A stretch of DNA of 64,000 nucleotides, from NCBI GenBank assembly GCA_029204225.1, contig CM055111.1, positions 43,032,815-43,096,814 of the forward strand. The letters run 5' to 3'. Source of the stretch: Diphasiastrum complanatum (lineage: Eukaryota; Streptophyta; Lycopodiopsida; Lycopodiales; Lycopodiaceae). The notes under the pieces were generated by a model. The model was not told where the DNA came from, searched no databases, and saw only the letters and a list, made by a program, of their open reading frames with translations. Positions 25,542 through 64,000 of this stretch are shown here, in pieces. Both the position numbers and the translations under genes were made by a program. Position 1 is the stretch's first letter. Each line of letters begins with the position of its first letter.

Positions 25542-26518
25542 GTGAGAAATTTTAACCATTAGAGGAGTTTTGAGTTCCAAAAAGACCCTTTATGAATTCG
25601 TGCAAAATGTAGTTTATATTATTAACATATTATAACACTAATATTTTTGACTTGCCATAACTTTTTATTCGTAGTTTAGAAGTATGTCATGTAACATATC
25701 ATTGAAAAGCCCTTGTTGAACGCTTTCCAATGCACCAAACTTCGCTAAATTCGGACTTACCACATAACTTTTTTACCACTAAAAAGTTATGCCATTTTTA
25801 ATGTGGAATCAAAAAATTACGTTACGTAGATTTCAAATTTGAATGTTTTGATTAGTCCATGTGTAAGAAAAAATAGAAAAAAAAAATATAAGTTTTTTTT
25901 TTTACAAAAATAAAAATCTTTTTTAGATTTAGAACTCTAATAAAATTTAGTCATCTTCTGGTAAATTGTCAATTGAAGTCAAAACTTATTTTAGACTTAG
26001 AGATAAACTTTTGAAATTATATTAATTTAAAATACATTCAATAAACACTTATTAAAAATGTGAAAAAGTTATAGTCGAATTTGAGAGAGATTCAAATTTG
26101 AACTTTGGGTACATTGAATTTAGTCCCAAAATAATAAGATTTTTTTATATTGAAGAGAAATCCAAGTGACCAAATAGAGCTTGGACCTACTATAAAACTC
26201 GTGGAGAGACATCTCTTCTCTATCATTTCATCATTATTCATGGTTTTCTTTGGATTCTACTAATTCATGATGTTATCTTGCAATCTATGTGTAAAACGAT
26301 CATTTATTGTTATTTTCGATTTCACACGTGTGAAATACAATAGAGTACTATCATTGTACGGACAGGAACCATATTTTATGTTTTGGTTCATGTTTGATTA
26401 ATATCTCTTAAAGTTTGCATCTCATTTTGTATGTAGATGCTAATTTTTTTACATTGATAGGATTGTTGGTTTGCTCTTTTTTGTAACCAAAGATCAGGGA
26501 CATGGATTGGATCTTGAA
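25542..26518 (+). repeat. 3' LTR of the decayed copia element
   Basis: Starts TGTGAGAAATTTTAACC directly after a polypurine-like tract. From 25930 onward it aligns to the 5' LTR, and it holds an extra block at about 25560-25930 absent from the 5' copy. Contains the perfect 18-bp palindrome at 26319-26336 with a CACGTG core and a TATA-like CTATAAAACT near 26190. Similarity ends at about 26518, about 540 bp from the stop codon of the ALDH3 gene. Confidence 0.8.
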
Positions 26519-27059
26519 TGATCTGAAATCCTTCACACCCTCCTCCCCTCCCCCCCCCAAAAAAAAAAACCACATAAAAACCATGTAAATGGTTGCCCAA
26601 GTTATCACAACAAACTATCAAAAAGGAAGCTCTTCAGGTTCTACCAGATTGTCACTATGCCTTATTCATCCATTTTAAAGAACTAAATTATTCAAAGCAT
26701 ATTTCCTTGCTTTAAATAAATGAATCTTAATCAAATCATCTGAATGTGTTATTATTTGTGAATTTGTATTCTTGTTCAGAGAAGACATTGGAGTTACAAG
26801 CATGTAACTCGGTGATTGACAACCTCTTTCCTCTCCTGGCAGATGGCAACAACTGTTATATTTAGCTACATTGTGGGGCAACTGTTAATCTTTGTAAATG
26901 ACAATATATTATACCTGATAAGCAAGACATGATCACAAAGTTGTGTCTTTTGTATCTCAATTTCGGCCTCATATCGAGATAAAAAATAAGTACATTTGCC
27001 TGGATATTCCTTATTTGCAGCTTTTAGGCCAAGTGGGCCATCATAGGCAGATATTTTAT
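26519..27059 (-). other. 3' flank and probable 3' UTR of the ALDH3 gene
   Basis: Lies between the ALDH3 stop codon and the copia 3' LTR. AATAAA occurs on the minus strand immediately at the stop codon (27060-27055), too close to serve alone, and no better signal was found. A CCCCTCCCCCCCCC/AAAAAAAAAA run at 26540-26570 adjoins the LTR. Confidence 0.45.
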
Positions 27060-60479
<33,420 letters not shown>

Positions 60480-60606
60480 TGAATAATACCACTTAACAGA
60501 TCATGCACTCCCTCGCAATACGAACAGCAGCTGAAGCTCTGTCGCAGCAGCAGCAAGAGCAACGAGAGGGAGATGGAAGCCTGAAGAAGGATGAGACAGG
60601 GCGACT

Positions 60607-60614
60607 CAAATATA
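60607..60614 (-). promoter_or_regulatory. Possible TATA box of ALDH3
   Basis: TATATTTG on the minus strand, 128 bases upstream of the start codon, with a pyrimidine- and purine-mixed leader between. Position is plausible for a plant TATA promoter with a leader of roughly 100 bases, but this is weak evidence on its own. Confidence 0.35.
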
Positions 60615-61639
60615 GAAGCCAGAGGGATGAGATGGGATGGGATTAGCATGTGGGTATTGAATGGCGCTTCCCTTAGGAAAAGGATGTCCGATGGGAGACG
60701 TGTCTTGTGTCTGAATGCGTCAGTCACATGGAAAAATTTAAGGTTGGGTTGAAGCTGGCGATGAGAGCAAACGAGTTAAGAGGTGGCAAAGAAAACCCAA
60801 AAAAAGAAACGTTTCAGTCTACTACTATTTTACTACGGAAGGGAACGGAAGGGAAGGAGAGCGTCGGTGGCAGTTGCTGCCGCGTTTATTGAAATTGGTA
60901 CCTTCAGCTTTAAAGGATTCACCAACTCTACTGCAATACTGCAATTCAACCTTTAGTTAAAGCAAAGGCTTAGGGATCTGCAAATATGCCCATTACCAAA
61001 TCAGCTTTGGCCACGTGGCCATGATGCAACCCTTTAAAGTTGCAATGCATTTATTTTAAAAAAGGTGTTTTGCCTTTTTTTCCCTTTCTGTTTTGCATAC
61101 ATGTTAAGCAACTATTGGTTGTTATATACAACATATACAACTTGGGAATACCATTTACGGAGCTAAGTTCCTTAGATGTCACTACACAGTGGTCATGATT
61201 CTGTCCAAGAAAGGCATCCGCTCGAGGGCAAAAGCTTTTCCTAGGGCATAATGCCTCGATGAGGCGTCCTCTCCTACCGTATTTTTTATTTTTACTTTTT
61301 ATTTTAATGTTTTTTTGCCGTAAATGTTTTTTTACATGCACCGTCCGGTTCGAAGGTGCATGTAAAAAAAGGTAATAAAAAAAATTACGCGCACCTTCCA
61401 GCAACCGGAAGGTACATGTAAAAAAAATTTGTCCTAAATTTTTTGCTCCCACAAATTTTGCTATGGGAGGCAACACCATTCTCTTCATTAAAAAGTTAAT
61501 CAGATTACAACATAGGATAAGTGGAGATGTCAAGGAGTACGCCAAAGATACTCCGCATCTCCACATGCCCTAGCGCCCTATTTTTAAAGCCCTTCAAATT
61601 TGAATTTTTAATGCGTGAGAACATCTAGCACTTTGATTA
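60615..61639. other. Upstream flank of ALDH3, with several hairpins and no gene seen
   Basis: Contains a perfect 16-bp inverted repeat at 61327-61342/61355-61370 and a second hairpin at 61521-61529/61556-61564. A minus-strand frame (61051-61566) is open but low in complexity and matches nothing I know. Confidence 0.5.
61327..61370. repeat. Perfect hairpin, 16-bp arms and 12-base loop
   Basis: TTTTTTTACATGCACC and its exact complement GGTGCATGTAAAAAAA flank the loop GTCCGGTTCGAA. A related half, GGAAGGTACATGTAAAAAAA, follows near 61409-61428. Confidence 0.95.
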
Positions 61640-62400
61640 CAAGTCTCTAAGATTGTGTCATGTATACTTCTTCTTCTAGGGCTCCATTAAGGAACATGAA
61701 TTTCACATCCATTTGATACAGCTTCCACTCGAAACGTGTCATTTGTAAGCTTTTTGTACTAGTTCTGCACCTTATGCATAAGAGATGTGCCTCCAGGAGA
61801 TTATGCATTAGGATCCTCTAACAAAATCAAGTGGCTATTATCCAATGTAGATTGATTTTCAGCACCTTCAACGTCATCATCATACTTGTGCATCTCATCA
61901 AAAATCACATCCCGACTATTGTAGTGCACCATCACCTTTGGGTGATAGCATTTATATGCTTTGATCTTCTCATCATACCCAATAATTAAACATTTCACTG
62001 ATTTGCATTCCATTTACCTCTGAATTTTTTAAGGTATGTCCTATAGCCAAACACTCGAAGATTCGCCACTTTTGGCTTGACTTTAGAGTAAGCTTTTTCT
62101 GGTGTCACATTGCGAACAACAACAATTGGACTCCTGTTCTGTAGAAATTTGTCAGTGTTGTATGATTCTGCTCAATATAAATTTGGAAAACTTATGTGAT
62201 TGAGCATTGAGCAAGCACTTGGCATGATGGTCATGTTCTCATGCTCTACTACCCCATTATGTTGAGGTGTATAAGATTGAGTAAATTGTCACCTTATATT
62301 ATGCATTTTGTAGAAGTTGTTAAACTCATGTTACTCACCACCACTATCTGATCTAAGGACCTTCATTCTTCTCTATCTCTCAGCTCTGTGCAAGCTTTTA
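61640..62400 (-). pseudogene. Ty1/copia integrase to RT fragment
   Basis: Minus strand: integrase catalytic Glu region (SYTPQHNGVVEHEN near 62285-62240), KPKVANLRVFGYRTYLKKF near 62085-62040, GYDEKIKAYKCY and SRDVIFDEMHKYDDD near 61980-61880, then the RT start (YQMDVKFMFLNGALEEEVYM near 61718-61660). Several frame changes and stops. The gene order integrase then RT is the copia hallmark. A primer site and LTR in the same orientation lie at 63426 onward, so an internal deletion of gag-protease is likely. Confidence 0.82.
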
Positions 62401-63425
62401 TAGGATAAAATTTGGCCTTCATTTGGTCAAATATGGAATATTCTATTTCTAGTTATGCCAAATATAAATAAAAATTGAAATACAAAGCTTTCAAACTCTT
62501 TATCCACCCTGAAAAAAGGTGCAATTCAAAATGACTTTGGCCCTTCAAACCCCTACACTGAATTTCGAATAGAAGATTTTTAATGAAAGTCTATATGGCC
62601 CAACAACTATTGGTTGTTAGATCACATTTGATCTAGATCATTGTGCATCATTGATCTCCAATAAACATCAATCCAAGGGTGTTGATTGGCCTACATACTA
62701 AAAAGCACTCATATGTGGAAGGAAACAATCTAGAATTCTATGCCACAAAATTGGTTAATTGTGCAAACAACCGTGATCTTCTTTCTGTTTGGAATTTTTC
62801 AACTATGGCTTCCATAAGTAAAACTGAGATTTCTCAACGATTTCTCTATCTTTCTCATAATTTTTTAATGCAAATTGAGTGCTCCATTTGATCGATGTTT
62901 GGTTCACAAATGAGCACAATCTTTTTTGAAACTCCTTTCTACTTTTGATTTTTGGGTTTTTTTAGTTGAAATTTGTAGGGTTGATATTTCTTTTGAGATA
63001 GAATAGAAAGATGAACTTCTTCACAACCTCCTAGTGACCTCGATAAGGAGGGTTTCTATTCCTACCTCCTCTGAAAATCGTGGAAAAATAAGTGCGTATA
63101 GTATCCTTTTTCCTAGCACCCTACTCACTCTTGGCTATGGTGATGACATGCAAAGTGTAGGTGTGAATTTTGACAAAAAGCTCCTAGAAAAGTGCTCTCT
63201 TCGACAGTCTTTTCTAGCCCTAAAAACTCTCACATGTGGATAGCAACGCCTAGGCTGACATGGAAGACATCTTGCTAACCTAGTCTCCCTTTGTACTATG
63301 TTTTAAGACGTCCAATTTGGTGCTCTATAGCAAAAGTTATGATCATCGGAAGTTTGCTCCTTCTAGCCTAACTTGGTTGCTTCCACTTCCCACGCTGAGT
63401 CTGCTAGCTTGCAGAATCATTATTA
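62401..63425. other. Probable interior of the truncated copia, not recognisable
   Basis: Lies between the integrase remnant and the primer site of what appears to be one minus-strand copia. Gag and protease motifs are not visible. Confidence 0.4.
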
Positions 63426-63441
63426 CATAGGTTTGATACCA
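63426..63441 (-). other. Copia primer binding site (variant)
   Basis: Minus strand TGGTATCAAACCTATG, matching the tRNA-Met type site TGGTATCA-, one base inside an LTR ending in TCA. Confidence 0.7.
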
Positions 63442-63442
63442 T

Positions 63443-64000
63443 TGATGCCAGAATCCCACTCACCACATAGTAGGCAGTAGATATAAAAACATTGTACTCC
63501 AAAGCTCACAACATGATTAGATCAAATTGAATTGAACTCAACTATAATATAGTGACTGATCTATGCGCTTGACATACTAAGTTGACAAGTGTCTCATGTG
63601 GTGTCACAAGTTTGGCGGGTTCCCCATTGTAACCCATGCATAGTGACACATGTACCGACATAGATTAAGCTTAACAAAACATGATCAAAGCAAGCTAACT
63701 AGTGTTCAGATTCTAGCAGGAACTCATAGCTTATATACTTCTTGCCTTATGTCAAAGGCGGCCTTGATTGTATAAAAATACAAATCCAGAAGTCGATCTT
63801 CTGGTGTCAACGTCCCCTGTCCAATCTCCCTGCCCAATCTGCATCTATGTATCCTTCAAGAATATTGGTAGGACCCACAGTACAGTAACACAGTGATTCT
63901 ACTTTAATTCTAACTCTCTCCCTTAAAGTAGAGTCTACTTTTTATACAGTCATATACATAGCTTTGAAGTTAACAAACTTTAAGTACAGAAAGCTTTGAT
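63443..64000 (-). repeat. Copia 5' LTR, running to or past the window end
   Basis: Starts TGATGCCAGAATCCC on the plus strand next to the primer site. The outer end is not visible in this window. An inverted pair CTTAAAGTAGAGTCTACTTT occurs near 63933-63952. Confidence 0.55.

Noticed and set aside
26388-26621. Small overlapping minus-strand ORFs near the copia 3' LTR
   Set aside because: Arise from LTR and homopolymer sequence, with no protein family.
61343-61354. GGTTCGAA resembling a tRNA B box
   Set aside because: No A box, acceptor stem or cloverleaf around it; it is the loop of a hairpin.
61051-61566. 171-codon minus-strand ORF
   Set aside because: Low complexity, crosses hairpins, no recognisable domain; not supported as a gene.

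Overview
This is nuclear DNA from a vascular plant with a large, repeat-rich genome. It holds one recognisable host gene, a family-3 aldehyde dehydrogenase (ALDH3) on the minus strand. Its ten exons are scattered over 33.4 kb (27060-60479) and all junctions read GT-AG. They join in frame to a 479-residue protein that keeps the catalytic Asn, Glu and Cys of the family. Introns of 10.8 and 13.8 kb filled with retroelements suggest a gymnosperm, fern or similar non-compact plant genome; the species cannot be fixed from the sequence.

Layout. 1-26.5 kb, downstream of the gene: broken retroelements with no host gene seen. These are a degenerate minus-strand ORF (1-1075), a Ty1/copia RT-RNase H tail with its 3' LTR (1.6-4.0 kb), a minus-strand Ty3/gypsy gag-protease with a tRNA-Asp-type primer site and a microsatellite-bearing LTR (4.0-7.6 kb), a rearranged copia element (7.8-10.3 kb), a gypsy RT-RNase H-integrase fragment (11.2-12.6 kb), a minus-strand copia with a complete LTR (16.8-20.6 kb), and a decayed copia with both LTRs (20.76-26.5 kb). 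27.06-60.48 kb: the ALDH3 gene. 60.5-64 kb: its upstream flank, then another minus-strand copia with integrase/RT remnants and a primer site plus LTR at the window edge.

Inside the ALDH3 introns. Intron 8 (13.8 kb) holds an old plus-strand gypsy split by a young minus-strand chromovirus (31783-38154) with about 360-bp LTRs, a perfect 5-bp target duplication ATTAC, a full-length gag-protease frame and a chromodomain. Intron 7 and intron 3 hold three LINE-derived copies. One (51.3-54.3 kb) has the end of ORF1 and an ORF2 with endonuclease and C-terminal zinc region but no RT palm. The other two (41.8-43.4 kb minus; 54.3-55.1 kb plus) carry only ORF1 followed by one shared 3' UTR, a short hairpin and a dinucleotide tail, and look like a non-autonomous ORF1-only LINE family. 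A 205-bp hAT-type MITE with a perfect 8-bp target duplication sits inside the third copy. Intron 3 also has a PIF/Harbinger transposase remnant and a minus-strand copia.

How the parts interact. The host gene has to splice across all of these insertions. Two local changes bear directly on its splicing: a 69-bp tandem duplication that copies the exon 9 donor site and places a stop before the second donor, and a (CT)n tract that starts at the exon 8 donor. I found no bacterial-type operon, CRISPR array or defence system. The most novel-looking material is the ORF1-only LINE family and the splice-site duplication.
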